Shown here piece by piece: positions 1 to 8,538 of a stretch of 64,000 bases of DNA. This DNA is from Mesorhizobium_K marinum. GTDB lineage: Bacteria; Pseudomonadota; Alphaproteobacteria; Rhizobiales; Rhizobiaceae. The notes under the pieces were generated by a model. That model was not told the DNA's origin and did no database searches. It was given only the letters and a program-made list of their open reading frames with translations. The position numbers and the translations under genes were made by a program. The stretch lies in NCBI RefSeq assembly GCF_040813715.1, contig NZ_JBFOCH010000003.1; one strand, written 5' to 3'. The stretch's first letter is position 1, and each line of letters opens with the position of its first letter.

Positions 1-75
1 TACATCCTTCAGGAACCGGCGGAACATGCCCAAGCACCCCTGCTCGACTGGTTGTCAGGGGAGCCAAAATTGCAC

Positions 76-638
76 AGATCCCTAAATTCCCGGTTTTGAA
101 TGCAGCTTCAAAACGCGGTGCCGGCTTTATCGCGCATTAACCAAGCCGCCAGGGCCGTCGGCAGAGGGGCTATGCCTCCAGCCGGCGCGGCGCGGACAGG
201 CGGTCGCCGGTCATCAGGTCGATGCCCATGTCGATCAGGCTGACCGCGTCCTCTTCGCTCTGGACGTCGGTCGCGATCACGTCGATGCGCGCCTTCTCGG
301 CCATTTCGACGATCGCAGCGCCGTTGGGCGCCCCCTTGCGCGTCTTCGCCCGGTCNAGATCCCTAAATTCCCGGTTTTGAATGCAGCTTCAAAACGCGGC
401 GTCGGCTTTATCGCGCATTAACCAATCCGCCAGGGCCGTCGGCAGAGGGGGCTATGCCTCCAGCCGCCGCGGCGCGGACAGGCGGTCGCCGGTCATCAGG
501 TCGATGCCCATGTCGATCAGGCTGACCGCGTCCTCTTCGCTCTGGACGTCGGTCGCGATCACGTCGATGCGCGCCTTCTCGGCCATTTCGACGATTGCCG
601 CGCCGTTGGGCGCCCCCTTGCGCGTCTTTGCCCGGTCG
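76..638. repeat. Unmerged contig overlap around N at 356
   Basis: Bases 76-355 reappear as 357-638 with several substitutions and one inserted G, separated by a single N. The left copy contains a truncated duplicate of the last ~62 codons of the downstream EAL-domain gene (minus strand, 170-355). The pattern matches eight other N-flanked copies in this window and is best read as two overlapping contig ends placed side by side. Bases 1-75 hold nothing I can identify. Confidence 0.85.
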
Positions 639-1624
639 AGAAGCCTGTCGGCGGCGACCTTGACCATGCCGGCGCCGGAGCCCTTGACCGTCTCCAGTTC
701 GTCGAGCGAGCCGGGCCAGTCTTCTGCGGCAAGGCGGATGCCCAGGCCAGACAGCTGGCCGAACACCTCGGTGTGTTCGGTGGATTGCAGGAGATCCTCG
801 GGCATGGAGACGACGATCGAGCGCGCCAGCGATGGATGAAGCTTGAACGTGTCGAGCACGGCGGCGAGCTCCATCTTGTCGTCCAGCAGCGCATCGGAGA
901 CGGCGACGTGGAGCGGTTTCCTCTCGCTGATGTCGCCGAGGCCGCGGCGGATCGCTTCGGCCGCCGACACCATCGCGAGGCGCTCGAATGCCGCGGGGCG
1001 CACGTCGGCGACGTGGCCTTCCAGGCGTCGGATATCGACCGGCTTGCCTTCTTCCGGTTCGATGTGGAAGTGGACCTCGAACCCGCCTGCCTCGCCACGG
1101 CCGGGCGCGATGATCGGCTGCAGGCTGAGGTCGGCCTGCCCGCCGGCGACCATGCGCCTGATCGCGACATCCACTCCGCTGGCTTCCGCGGGCTCGGAAG
1201 CGGGCAACTGCGCCGGCTTGCCCTTGCGCGGGGAACTCCGGCGCGACGTCGCCTCGGTCGAAGCGTCCTCGGTCGGGACGCCGTCGTCGGCCTTGTGCTT
1301 TGTCGGTGCGGAAAGCTTCAGCGTCACCAGCGCGTTGAGATCGTCGAGCCGGGTGGCGTCGCGGTCGCCGCGCACGGACAAGTCCTTGATCGCCGCGTCC
1401 ATCGAACGCGTCAGGCGCTCGAGTTCATGGGTGAGCAGCCGGGCCCGGTTGAACGCGCGGTAGGCGAGGGCGGCCGCGCCGAGGGAAAGCAGAAGCGTCG
1501 CCGACGACGTCACCAGGACGATATCGGCCGCCGGAAGGCCGCGGGCTATCGCGATCTGCAGCAGGAAGGTCACTCCCGCGCAGAAGGCCGCCGCCCCACC
1601 GATTGCCAACAAGATACGCTGCAT
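452..1624 (-). CDS. Membrane-anchored degenerate EAL-domain protein
   Basis: This 390-residue protein has two predicted N-terminal membrane helices (about residues 4-28 and 33-57), a charged helical linker, and a C-terminal EAL-like domain from about residue 155. The EAL family hydrolyses cyclic di-GMP, but here the signature reads FEVH in place of EAL. The Asn of the usual SVNLS strand, the Glu of the LELTES motif, the first Asp of DDFGTG and the last Asp of IKID are also missing. I infer a non-catalytic c-di-GMP binding or scaffold role. It is transcribed away from the HAD gene that starts at 1806. The stop codon lies beside the assembly overlap, so the C-terminus is covered by two variant copies. 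Confidence 0.8.
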   Translation of the reverse strand: MQRILLAIGGAAAFCAGVTFLLQIAIARGLPAADIVLVTSSATLLLSLGAAALAYRAFNRARLLTHELERLTRSMDAAIKDLSVRGDRDATRLDDLNALVTLKLSAPTKHKADDGVPTEDASTEATSRRSSPRKGKPAQLPASEPAEASGVDVAIRRMVAGGQADLSLQPIIAPGRGEAGGFEVHFHIEPEEGKPVDIRRLEGHVADVRPAAFERLAMVSAAEAIRRGLGDISERKPLHVAVSDALLDDKMELAAVLDTFKLHPSLARSIVVSMPEDLLQSTEHTEVFGQLSGLGIRLAAEDWPGSLDELETVKGSGAGMVKVAADRLLDRAKTRKGAPNGAAIVEMAEKARIDVIATDVQSEEDAVSLIDMGIDLMTGDRLSAPRRLEA

Positions 1625-1805
1625 GGAACGACTGTCTCTCCCTTGATAGCATTATGTTGCGGCGGACGATCTAAAGCAATCGGCTCGCCCACGCCGGGAC
1701 TTTCGGTGGGGCCAGAATCGGCGGCGAAAGCGGGTGACAGCCGCCCGGGCATCGGTTAATCCGGTGGCCCGCCCGGAGTTCCCTTCCCATTGCAAAGATT
1801 TCTGG

Positions 1806-2666
1806 ATGACTGACAGGCTAAACGTAATCGCGTCGCTGGACGAGATAAGCGGCCGCTATGCCGCGGTTCTTTGCGACGTCTGGGGCGTCGTCCACAACGG
1901 CATCCATGCGTTCGGGCCCGCGGTCGCGGCCCTCGAAGCGGCGCGCGGGCGGGGCGTCGCGGTCATCCTGATCACCAACTCGCCGCGCCCGCATGAAGGC
2001 GTCGAGGAGCAGTTCAAGACGATCGGCGTGCCGGACGCGGCATGGGACCGCATGGTCACCTCGGGCGACGTGACGCGCAACCTCGTCGCCGCCGGGCCGC
2101 GCCGGGTCTTTCATCTCGGTCCCGAGCGCGACATTGCCTTCTACGACGGCCTTGGCGTCGAACTGGTCGAGGAGTTCGAGGCGCACGGGGTGGTCTGCAC
2201 CGGACTCGTCGACGACGAGATCGAGACGCCCGACGACTATCGCGAAATGCTGGCGCGCCTGCGCGCGCGCAACCTGCCGTTCGTCTGCGCCAATCCGGAC
2301 ATCATCGTCGAGCGGGGCGAGAAGGTGATCTGGTGCGCAGGGGCGCTGGCCCGCGACTACGCGCAATTGGGCGGCCGGACGCTGATCGCCGGCAAGCCGC
2401 ATGCGCCGATCTACGAAGCGGCTTTCGCCGCCGCGGCCGAGGTGCTCGGTCGCCAAATCGGGCGAGAGGACGCACTGGCGATCGGCGACGGCATGCTGAC
2501 CGACATCAAGGGCGCCTCCGACAACGGCATCGACGCGCTCTATATCTCCGGCGGTATCCATTGGCGCGACTACGGCCACCCGGACAATCCCGATCCCGAC
2601 CGGCTGCAGGCATTTCTCGACAGCCATGGCTTCCGGACGGTGGCGACGATGGCGAAACTGCGCTAG
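1806..2666 (+). CDS. HAD superfamily class IIA sugar-phosphatase-like hydrolase
   Basis: A 286-residue cytosolic HAD protein of the family IIA type (TIGR01459-like), related to p-nitrophenylphosphatase and glycolate-phosphate phosphatases. Motif I reads CDVWGVVHNG near residue 23. The nucleophile Asp is kept, but Trp replaces the second Asp of DxD, which I recall as usual for this subfamily. Motif IV appears as GDGMLTDIKGA, and GKPHAPIY is the family substrate-loop motif. I chose the ATG at 1806 over an upstream in-frame start at 1734 because homology begins just after it. The stop is 11 bp before ribF, so the two are probably cotranscribed. The substrate is unknown. Confidence 0.85.
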   Translation: MTDRLNVIASLDEISGRYAAVLCDVWGVVHNGIHAFGPAVAALEAARGRGVAVILITNSPRPHEGVEEQFKTIGVPDAAWDRMVTSGDVTRNLVAAGPRRVFHLGPERDIAFYDGLGVELVEEFEAHGVVCTGLVDDEIETPDDYREMLARLRARNLPFVCANPDIIVERGEKVIWCAGALARDYAQLGGRTLIAGKPHAPIYEAAFAAAAEVLGRQIGREDALAIGDGMLTDIKGASDNGIDALYISGGIHWRDYGHPDNPDPDRLQAFLDSHGFRTVATMAKLR

Positions 2667-2677
2667 CTGAGCGGTCC

Positions 2678-3661
2678 ATGGAGCAGGCGTTCCGCCACAT
2701 CAAGGGAAACGCGGCACTCGAGGCCGCCCTGCGCGGCGGGGTGGTCGCGATCGGGAACTTCGACGGCGTCCACCGTGGCCACCAGTCGGTGCTGGAGCGT
2801 GCCCTCGAAGAAGCGCGCCGCCGGGACGCGCCGGCGCTGGCGCTGACATTCGAGCCGCATCCGCGGACGGTGTTCCGGCCGGAAGTCCCGCTGTTCGTCC
2901 TGACGCCGCCGCCGATGAAGGCGAAGCTGCTCGCCGAACTCGGCTTCCAGGCGATGGTCGAGCAGCCGTTCACGCGCGAGTTTGCGTCGCTGTCGGCCGA
3001 AAGCTTCGTGACCGACGTACTGGAGGCGCGGCTGGGAGTCAGCCACGCCGTGACAGGCTTCGACTTCCACTTCGGCAAGAACCGGCAGGGCGGTCCCGCG
3101 TTCCTGATGGAAAGCGGCGAGCGGCACGGATTCGGCGTGACCCTGGTCGACGCTTTCCGAGACGAGGCTGCAGAAGTGGTGTCGTCGAGCCGCATTCGTG
3201 AACTGCTGATGGCCGGCGATGTCGTCCGCGCCGCCGGCCTGCTCGGATACCGCTTCACCGTCCAGGCGGAGGTCACCGGAGGCAAGAAGCTTGGCCGCAC
3301 GCTCGGATATCCGACGGCCAACATGAGCCTGTCGGCAGACTTCGCGCTTGCGCATGGCATCTATGCCGTGCGTTTTCGCCGGCAGGACGGAACCCTGCAC
3401 GACGGGGTCGCGAGCTTCGGCCGGCGTCCGACCGTGGACGAAAGCGGGTCGCCGCTGCTCGAAACCTTCCTTTTCGATTTTTCGGACGATCTCTACGGCG
3501 AGATCGCGAGCGTCTCGTTCTTCGGCTTCCTGCGCGGCGAGGAGAAATTCGACGGCCTCGACGCGCTGGTGGCGCAGATGAAGCGCGACGAGGCGGAGGC
3601 GAGGGCGGTTCTTGCGGGCGTCCGTCCGCTCTCGGAACTGGACGCCCGCATGACTTTCTAG
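2678..3661 (+). CDS. ribF: Bifunctional riboflavin kinase / FAD synthetase
   Basis: RibF phosphorylates riboflavin to FMN and adenylates FMN to FAD in the cytosol. The 327-residue protein has the normal length and both domains. The N-terminal nucleotidyltransferase carries GNFDGVHRGHQ (about residues 24-34) and the HPR motif in FEPHPRTVF. The C-terminal riboflavin kinase starts near residue 190 and has GRTLGYPTANM. It follows the HAD phosphatase by 11 bp. Its stop codon abuts the stop of the convergent HdeD-like gene (TAG then CTA at 3659-3664). ribB lies 5 kb downstream. Confidence 0.96.
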   Translation: MEQAFRHIKGNAALEAALRGGVVAIGNFDGVHRGHQSVLERALEEARRRDAPALALTFEPHPRTVFRPEVPLFVLTPPPMKAKLLAELGFQAMVEQPFTREFASLSAESFVTDVLEARLGVSHAVTGFDFHFGKNRQGGPAFLMESGERHGFGVTLVDAFRDEAAEVVSSSRIRELLMAGDVVRAAGLLGYRFTVQAEVTGGKKLGRTLGYPTANMSLSADFALAHGIYAVRFRRQDGTLHDGVASFGRRPTVDESGSPLLETFLFDFSDDLYGEIASVSFFGFLRGEEKFDGLDALVAQMKRDEAEARAVLAGVRPLSELDARMTF

Positions 3662-4237
3662 CTAGCGCTGGTCGCCGCTCTTCAACGCGAAGCCGAGCGC
3701 GATGCACGTCCATCCCTGGAAGATCAGGTCGATCGCCAGGAACATGCCGAGCACCCAGATGCTGTTGACCGGCCAGCCGATCGCGATGACGATGCCGGCG
3801 AGCAGGGTCACCAGCGCGGCGGCGATGATCCAGCCCGATCCCTTGTGCGACCAGTGCTTGTAGCCGATCCAGGCGCGTACCACGCCCGACGCCACGAGGC
3901 TCGCCGCCAGCAGCAGGGTCAGCACGCTCGACGCAAGCAGCGGGTTGGCGAAGGCGATGACGCCGGCCGCGGCATAGAGCAGGCCGCCAAGGAGCCACCA
4001 GAAGAAGCCGCCCCAGGACTTGACGCCGAAGGCGTGGGCGATCTCGAAGCCGCCGGCGATCAACATCATGAAACCGACCAGATAGACCGACGCGACGGTT
4101 GCCGCGAGCAGGTTTCCGATGGCGATCACGCCGACGATCAGCATGATTACCCCGAGGCCCACGAACCAGCCCCATTTGGAACGCAATTCCGCAACCCGTT
4201 CCTTGAGGATGTCGGGCAGATCTGAAGTCGATGTCAT
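3662..4237 (-). CDS. HdeD / DUF308 family membrane protein
   Basis: A 191-residue integral membrane protein with about six hydrophobic helices arranged as three hairpins, the layout of the HdeD/DUF308 family. E. coli HdeD contributes to acid resistance at high cell density. In alphaproteobacteria the role is untested, so only the family call is firm. The N-terminal ~20 residues are polar and probably cytosolic. It is convergent with ribF with no spacer and divergent from the outer-membrane protein gene at 4420. Confidence 0.85.
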   Translation of the reverse strand: MTSTSDLPDILKERVAELRSKWGWFVGLGVIMLIVGVIAIGNLLAATVASVYLVGFMMLIAGGFEIAHAFGVKSWGGFFWWLLGGLLYAAAGVIAFANPLLASSVLTLLLAASLVASGVVRAWIGYKHWSHKGSGWIIAAALVTLLAGIVIAIGWPVNSIWVLGMFLAIDLIFQGWTCIALGFALKSGDQR

Positions 4238-4419
4238 GTCATGTCCCTCCTTCGGAATGGCCCTGGAGGTCAGGGTTCCACGGCGGATGGTAGCGTCCCG
4301 CGCCGGTTGCGTCCACGGTGCTATGACGCTAGGGAAGAACGGTCCGCTTAATTCAAATTTTACGCAATCGGCCGAAACAGGGGCCGAGGCGCCTTTCCAG
4401 GCGCCGGCGGGGGTGTCTC

Positions 4420-5235
4420 ATGTCTCAGCGTTTCAGATCCACCGTCATCGCGGCAGCGTTGCTTGCGGTTCCGGGATCGGCTTGCGCCGGCGAGGGCGCC
4501 GGCCTGTTCGACTGGGTCAAGGGCGACTGGAAACTGATCGTCGGCGCGACCGGCATGGTGGCTCCCGATTTCGAGGGATCCAGGCACCGCATGTTCGGCG
4601 TCTCGCCGGTCATCTCGATCGGCAAGGCCGGGCCGGAGGCCCGCTTCACCTCGCGCAACGACGATATTTCGGTCTCGTTCTACGACAACGGCCGGTTGCG
4701 CGTCGGCGCCACCGGCAAGGTCATTCTCGGGCGTGACGAGGACGATTCCGACGACCTCAAGGGCCTCGATCCCGTGCGCTGGGGCGCCGAGATCGGCGGC
4801 TTCGCCGAGGTCTATCCGACCGACTGGCTGCGCGTGCGCGGCGAGTTGCGCCACGGCGTCCGGTCGCACAGCGGCATCGTCGCCGACGTCGCCGTCGACG
4901 CGTTCCTTGACGTCACCCCCTCGGTGCGGGTGTCGGGTGGTCCGCGCATGTCGTTCGCTTCGGCCGACTATTTCGACGCGTACTATGGCGTCAGCGCGTC
5001 GGAATCCGCCGAGTCCGGCCTGTCCCAGTACGATCCGGACGGCGGCCTGAAGTCGATCGGCGTCGGCGGCGCCTATGACTGGAAGGTGACCGACAAGTTC
5101 GTCACGAGCGTATTCAGCGAATACTCGCGCCTGATGGGCTCGGCGGCCGATTCCAGCCTCGTCAAGGAGCGCGGGTCGCCCAACCAGTTCACCTTCGGCA
5201 TCTCGGCCGCCTACCGTTTCGATTTCACGATGTAG
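4420..5235 (+). CDS. MipA/OmpV family outer membrane protein
   Basis: A 271-residue exported protein with a clear Sec signal peptide ending near SACA-GE (about residue 23), followed by alternating beta strands and short charged turns typical of an outer membrane barrel. The early strand pattern (APDFEGS, SPVISIG, FTSRNDDISVSF) matches the MipA/OmpV family. E. coli MipA scaffolds the murein transglycosylase MltA with PBP1B, while OmpV-like members elsewhere are simple porins. The protein ends ...YRFDFTM, so the barrel lacks the usual terminal aromatic residue. It appears to be a single-gene unit. Confidence 0.85.
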   Translation: MSQRFRSTVIAAALLAVPGSACAGEGAGLFDWVKGDWKLIVGATGMVAPDFEGSRHRMFGVSPVISIGKAGPEARFTSRNDDISVSFYDNGRLRVGATGKVILGRDEDDSDDLKGLDPVRWGAEIGGFAEVYPTDWLRVRGELRHGVRSHSGIVADVAVDAFLDVTPSVRVSGGPRMSFASADYFDAYYGVSASESAESGLSQYDPDGGLKSIGVGGAYDWKVTDKFVTSVFSEYSRLMGSAADSSLVKERGSPNQFTFGISAAYRFDFTM

Positions 5236-5343
5236 GCCCGCCGTCGGCCGGTCGTCGGTCCGATACGGCGGCGCTTAGCCGCTTGAAGGCGTCATATGCC
5301 TGTGCGATAGGCAACTTCGCGAGATGAGCACGGAGAATCCCAC

Positions 5344-6162
5344 ATGACGGTTGGTCAGGGCCTGATGGCCGGGAAAAAGGGCCTGATTCTTGGCGTGGCC
5401 AACAATCGCTCGATTGCCTGGGGCATCGCCAGGGCGTGCGCCGAGCAGGGCGCCGAACTCGCTCTGACCTACCAGGGCGATGCGCTGAAGAAGCGCGTGG
5501 AGCCGCTGGCCGCCGAGATCGGCGCCTTCGTCGCCGGCCATTGCGATGTCACCGACATGGCCAGCATCGACACCGTCTTCGCCGCGATCGAGAAGCAGTG
5601 GGGCAAGCTCGATTTCGTCGTCCACGCCATCGGCTTCTCCGACAAGGAAGAACTGACCGGCCGCTACGTCGACACCAGCCACGGCAATTTCCTCAAGACG
5701 ATGGACATCTCGGTCTATTCGTTCACGGCCGTCGCACAGCGCGCCGAGAAGCTGATGCCCGATGGCGGCTCGCTGGTCACCATGACCTACTACGGCGCCG
5801 AGAAGGTGATGCCGAACTACAACGTGATGGGCGTCGCCAAGGCGGCGCTCGAGGCGAGCGTAAAGTACCTCGCCGTCGACCTCGGCCCGAAGAAGATCCG
5901 CGTCAACGCCATCTCCGCCGGCCCGATCAAGACGCTCGCCGCCTCCGGGATCGACGACTTCCGCTACATCCTCAAGTGGAACGAGTACAACGCGCCGCTG
6001 CGCCGCACCGTCTCGATCGAGGAAGTCGGCGATGCCGGCCTGTATTTCCTGTCCGACCTGTCGCGCGGCGTGACCGGCGAGGTCCATCATGTCGATTCCG
6101 GCTACCACGTCGTCGGCATGAAGGCCGTAGACGCGCCCGATATCGCCACCGTCAAGGACTGA
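5344..6162 (+). CDS. fabI: Enoyl-[acyl-carrier-protein] reductase (NADH)
   Basis: FabI carries out the last reduction of each fatty-acid elongation cycle. This 272-residue short-chain dehydrogenase has the FabI-specific nucleotide loop GVANNRSIAWGIA near residue 20, the catalytic Tyr-x6-Lys as Y-NVMGVA-K, and the cofactor/substrate loop SAGPIKTLAASGI. It is the triclosan-sensitive family type rather than FabL or FabV. The ATG at 5344 leaves a short extension before GKKGLILG. The histidine-phosphatase gene follows after 37 bp and is probably in the same transcript. Confidence 0.97.
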   Translation: MTVGQGLMAGKKGLILGVANNRSIAWGIARACAEQGAELALTYQGDALKKRVEPLAAEIGAFVAGHCDVTDMASIDTVFAAIEKQWGKLDFVVHAIGFSDKEELTGRYVDTSHGNFLKTMDISVYSFTAVAQRAEKLMPDGGSLVTMTYYGAEKVMPNYNVMGVAKAALEASVKYLAVDLGPKKIRVNAISAGPIKTLAASGIDDFRYILKWNEYNAPLRRTVSIEEVGDAGLYFLSDLSRGVTGEVHHVDSGYHVVGMKAVDAPDIATVKD

Positions 6163-6199
6163 GGAACGCGGGCTGCCCGCGACGACAGGTTCCGCCAGC

Positions 6200-6781
6200 A
6201 TGCCGCCGCTCTGCTATTTCGTGAGGCACGGAGAGACCGGCTGGAACGCGGAACGTCGCCTGCAGGGCCAGGCTGACACCGACATCAGCGAACACGGCCG
6301 GGACCAGGCGGTCCGCAACGGCCGACGCCTCGCCGAACTGGTGGCCGACCCCGCTGAGTTCGACTTCGTGTCCAGCCCGCTCAGGCGCACGCGCGAGACG
6401 ATGGAACTCGTGCGCACCGAAATGGGACTGCCCGCAAGAGGCTACCGCGTCGACAGCCGCATCATGGAGGTGCATTTCGGCGACTGGCAGGGGTTCACCT
6501 ATCCGGAACTCGAAGCCCGTGCGCCGGGATCGACCGAGGCGCGGCTCGCCGACAAATGGGGGTTCGTGGCGCCGGGTGGCGAAAGCTACCAGATGCTGCT
6601 CGAGCGCATCCGGCCCTGGTTCGAGGCGCTCGACCGGAAGACCATCTGCGTCACCCATGGCGGGGTGATGCGCGTGCTGTTCAGGCTGATCGACGGCCTG
6701 CCGCAGGAAGAAGCCGCCAATCTGGAAATCCCGCAGGACCGCGTGCTGCGGCTGTCGCACGCAAGGCTGGAATGGCTTTGA
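6200..6781 (+). CDS. Histidine phosphatase family protein (phosphoglycerate-mutase-like)
   Basis: A 193-residue cytosolic phosphatase of the phosphoglycerate mutase/histidine phosphatase superfamily. The catalytic RHGET is at residues 9-13 and the second histidine is in VTHGGVMR near residue 155. Arg and Glu residues of the active site are present (SPLRRTRETM, HFGDWQG). The HFGDWQG segment with its Glu resembles broad phosphatases such as CobC/PhoE rather than glycolytic mutase. The substrate is unknown. It lies between fabI and aroC. Confidence 0.9.
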   Translation: MPPLCYFVRHGETGWNAERRLQGQADTDISEHGRDQAVRNGRRLAELVADPAEFDFVSSPLRRTRETMELVRTEMGLPARGYRVDSRIMEVHFGDWQGFTYPELEARAPGSTEARLADKWGFVAPGGESYQMLLERIRPWFEALDRKTICVTHGGVMRVLFRLIDGLPQEEAANLEIPQDRVLRLSHARLEWL

Positions 6782-6784
6782 GCC

Positions 6785-7051
6785 CTACTGCGGCAGTTCC
6801 ATGTCGGTGATCAGGTTCTGGTCGCCGATCTTGTCATAGGCAAGCAGCACCTGCATGCCCTCCTGGATGGCGTCCATATCGAACTCGCCCGGCAGCTTGT
6901 AGGATTTCCCGTTTTCGAGCGTGATCGTCAGATTGTCCCGGTCGACGCTTTGGATCTTGCCTTCGGCTTCCGCCGCGAATGCAGGCGCGGCGCTCAGGAC
7001 CATAAGGGCGGCGGCAAGGGCGCCTTTCAGGCTACGCATGATCGACCTCAT
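6785..7051 (-). CDS. DUF1344 small secreted protein
   Basis: An 88-residue protein with a signal peptide ending near AFA-AEAEG, then a compact beta domain (GKIQSVDRDNLTITLENGKSYKLP) typical of DUF1344, a family found mostly in Rhizobiales and of unknown function. Two in-frame ATGs, at 7051 and 7039, could start it. The second gives MRSLKGALAAAL, also a good signal peptide. It converges on the phosphatase gene 3 bp away and is divergent from aroC. Confidence 0.85.
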   Translation of the reverse strand: MRSIMRSLKGALAAALMVLSAAPAFAAEAEGKIQSVDRDNLTITLENGKSYKLPGEFDMDAIQEGMQVLLAYDKIGDQNLITDMELPQ

Positions 7052-7339
7052 CGTTACATTGCTTCTCGCATGGACGCGTCCGGTCCGTCGGCGAAGCAGA
7101 GCAGAAACACCCCGAATATGTCAAAACTAGAACCCGGCTTTTGCACCGGCTTCTTTGTCTCGGGCTGAAAGACATGCTTAGCCGGCCTTTGTTTCCGTTT
7201 GGCGACGCGCGTCCGGCGAGGCCGCGTAGCGCAGCCGGAGAAGGGTTCCGGCGGCGCGGCGCATGGGTTTGACCACTGCGGAAAAGGCCAATAGAAGGCA
7301 TCCGTCGCCGGCGCAAAGCCGGGCAGGGCCGGGATTTTC

Positions 7340-8434
7340 ATGTCGCACAACACTTTCGGGCACCTTTTCCGGGTCACCACCTGGGGTGAAAGCCACGGGC
7401 CGGCGCTCGGCTGCGTGGTCGACGGCTGCCCCCCCGGCATACGCTTCACCAGGGCCGACATCCAGCGCGAGCTCGATCGGCGCCGTCCCGGCCAGTCGCG
7501 CTTCGTTACCCAGCGTCGCGAACCCGACGAGGTGAAGATCCTGTCCGGCGTCCTGGAGGACGGCGACGCGCTGGTCACCACCGGCACCCCGGTGTCGATG
7601 CTGATCGAGAATGTCGACCAGCGATCCAAGGACTACGGCGAGATCGCGAACCAGTACCGCCCGGGGCATGCGGACTTTGCCTACGAGGTGAAATACGGCG
7701 TGCGCGACCATCGCGGCGGCGGCCGCTCCTCGGCGCGCGAGACCGCGGCCCGGGTTGCGGCCGGCGCGCTGGCGCGCAGGGTCGTGCCGGGCATGGTGGT
7801 GCGCGGCGCGCTCGTCGCCATGGGCGAGAAGCAGGTCGACCGGGCCAACTGGAACTGGAACTTCGTCGGCGACGAGAATAATCCCTTCTTCACGCCGGAC
7901 CCAGCGTCTGTCTCGGTCTTCGCCGACTATCTCGACGGCATCCGCAAGGCCGGCTCCTCGGTTGGCGCCGTCATCGAGATCGTCGCCGAGGGCGTGCCGG
8001 CCGGCCTTGGCGCGCCAATCTACGCCAAGCTCGACCAGGACATCGCCTCGGGGCTGATGTCGATCAACGCGGTCAAGGGCGTCGAGATCGGCAACGGCTT
8101 CGAGGCCGCGCGCATCACCGGCGAGCAGAATGCCGACGAGATGCGCGCCGGTAACGACGGCAAGCCGGTGTTCCTGTCCAACAATGCCGGCGGCATCCTG
8201 GGCGGCATCTCGACCGGACAGGACATCGTCGCGCGCTTCGCCGTGAAGCCGACCTCGTCGATCCTGACGCCGCGCCGTTCCGTCGACCGCACGGGCGCGG
8301 ACGTCGACGTCGTGACAAAGGGCCGCCACGACCCCTGCGTCGGCATCCGCGCCGTGCCGATCGGCGAGGCGATGGTTGCCTGCGCCATCGCGGACCACTA
8401 TCTGCGGCACCGAGGACAAACTGGACGGCAGTAG
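7340..8434 (+). CDS. aroC: Chorismate synthase
   Basis: AroC converts 5-enolpyruvylshikimate-3-phosphate to chorismate with reduced FMN, the last shared step of aromatic amino acid synthesis. The 364-residue protein has the normal length and signatures: GESHGPALG near residue 16, RPGHADFAYEVKYG, GGGRSSARETAARVAAGA and the C-terminal KPTSSI followed by GRHDPCVGIRAVP. The 288 bp upstream, shared with the divergent DUF1344 gene, shows no ORF or RNA I can support. Confidence 0.97.
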   Translation: MSHNTFGHLFRVTTWGESHGPALGCVVDGCPPGIRFTRADIQRELDRRRPGQSRFVTQRREPDEVKILSGVLEDGDALVTTGTPVSMLIENVDQRSKDYGEIANQYRPGHADFAYEVKYGVRDHRGGGRSSARETAARVAAGALARRVVPGMVVRGALVAMGEKQVDRANWNWNFVGDENNPFFTPDPASVSVFADYLDGIRKAGSSVGAVIEIVAEGVPAGLGAPIYAKLDQDIASGLMSINAVKGVEIGNGFEAARITGEQNADEMRAGNDGKPVFLSNNAGGILGGISTGQDIVARFAVKPTSSILTPRRSVDRTGADVDVVTKGRHDPCVGIRAVPIGEAMVACAIADHYLRHRGQTGRQ

Positions 8435-8445
8435 GTGAGTAGCGA

Positions 8446-8515
8446 ATTGGGTGAATAGAGGAAAATCGGCTGCAGTTTCCCACTCAATATTCCCTTGCTC
8501 CCCTATTCCCCCAAT
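8446..8515. repeat. Intergenic imperfect inverted repeat between aroC and ribB
   Basis: ATTGGGTGAATAGAGG (8446-8461) pairs with CCCCTATTCCCCCAAT (8500-8515) apart from three mismatches, leaving a 38-base loop. The left arm contains short GAATAG/GAGTAG-like units. It could be a small dispersed palindromic element, or a structure that ends aroC transcription or precedes ribB. There is no T-tract, so I do not call it a terminator. Confidence 0.5.
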
Positions 8516-8538
8516 CCCCTGCGAGCGAAGCGAGCCCC

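Noticed and set aside
8435..8538. FMN riboswitch upstream of ribB
   Set aside because: The spacer is only 104 bp and lacks the conserved FMN-aptamer segments (AGGGUU...and the GGUGAAAUUCC core).
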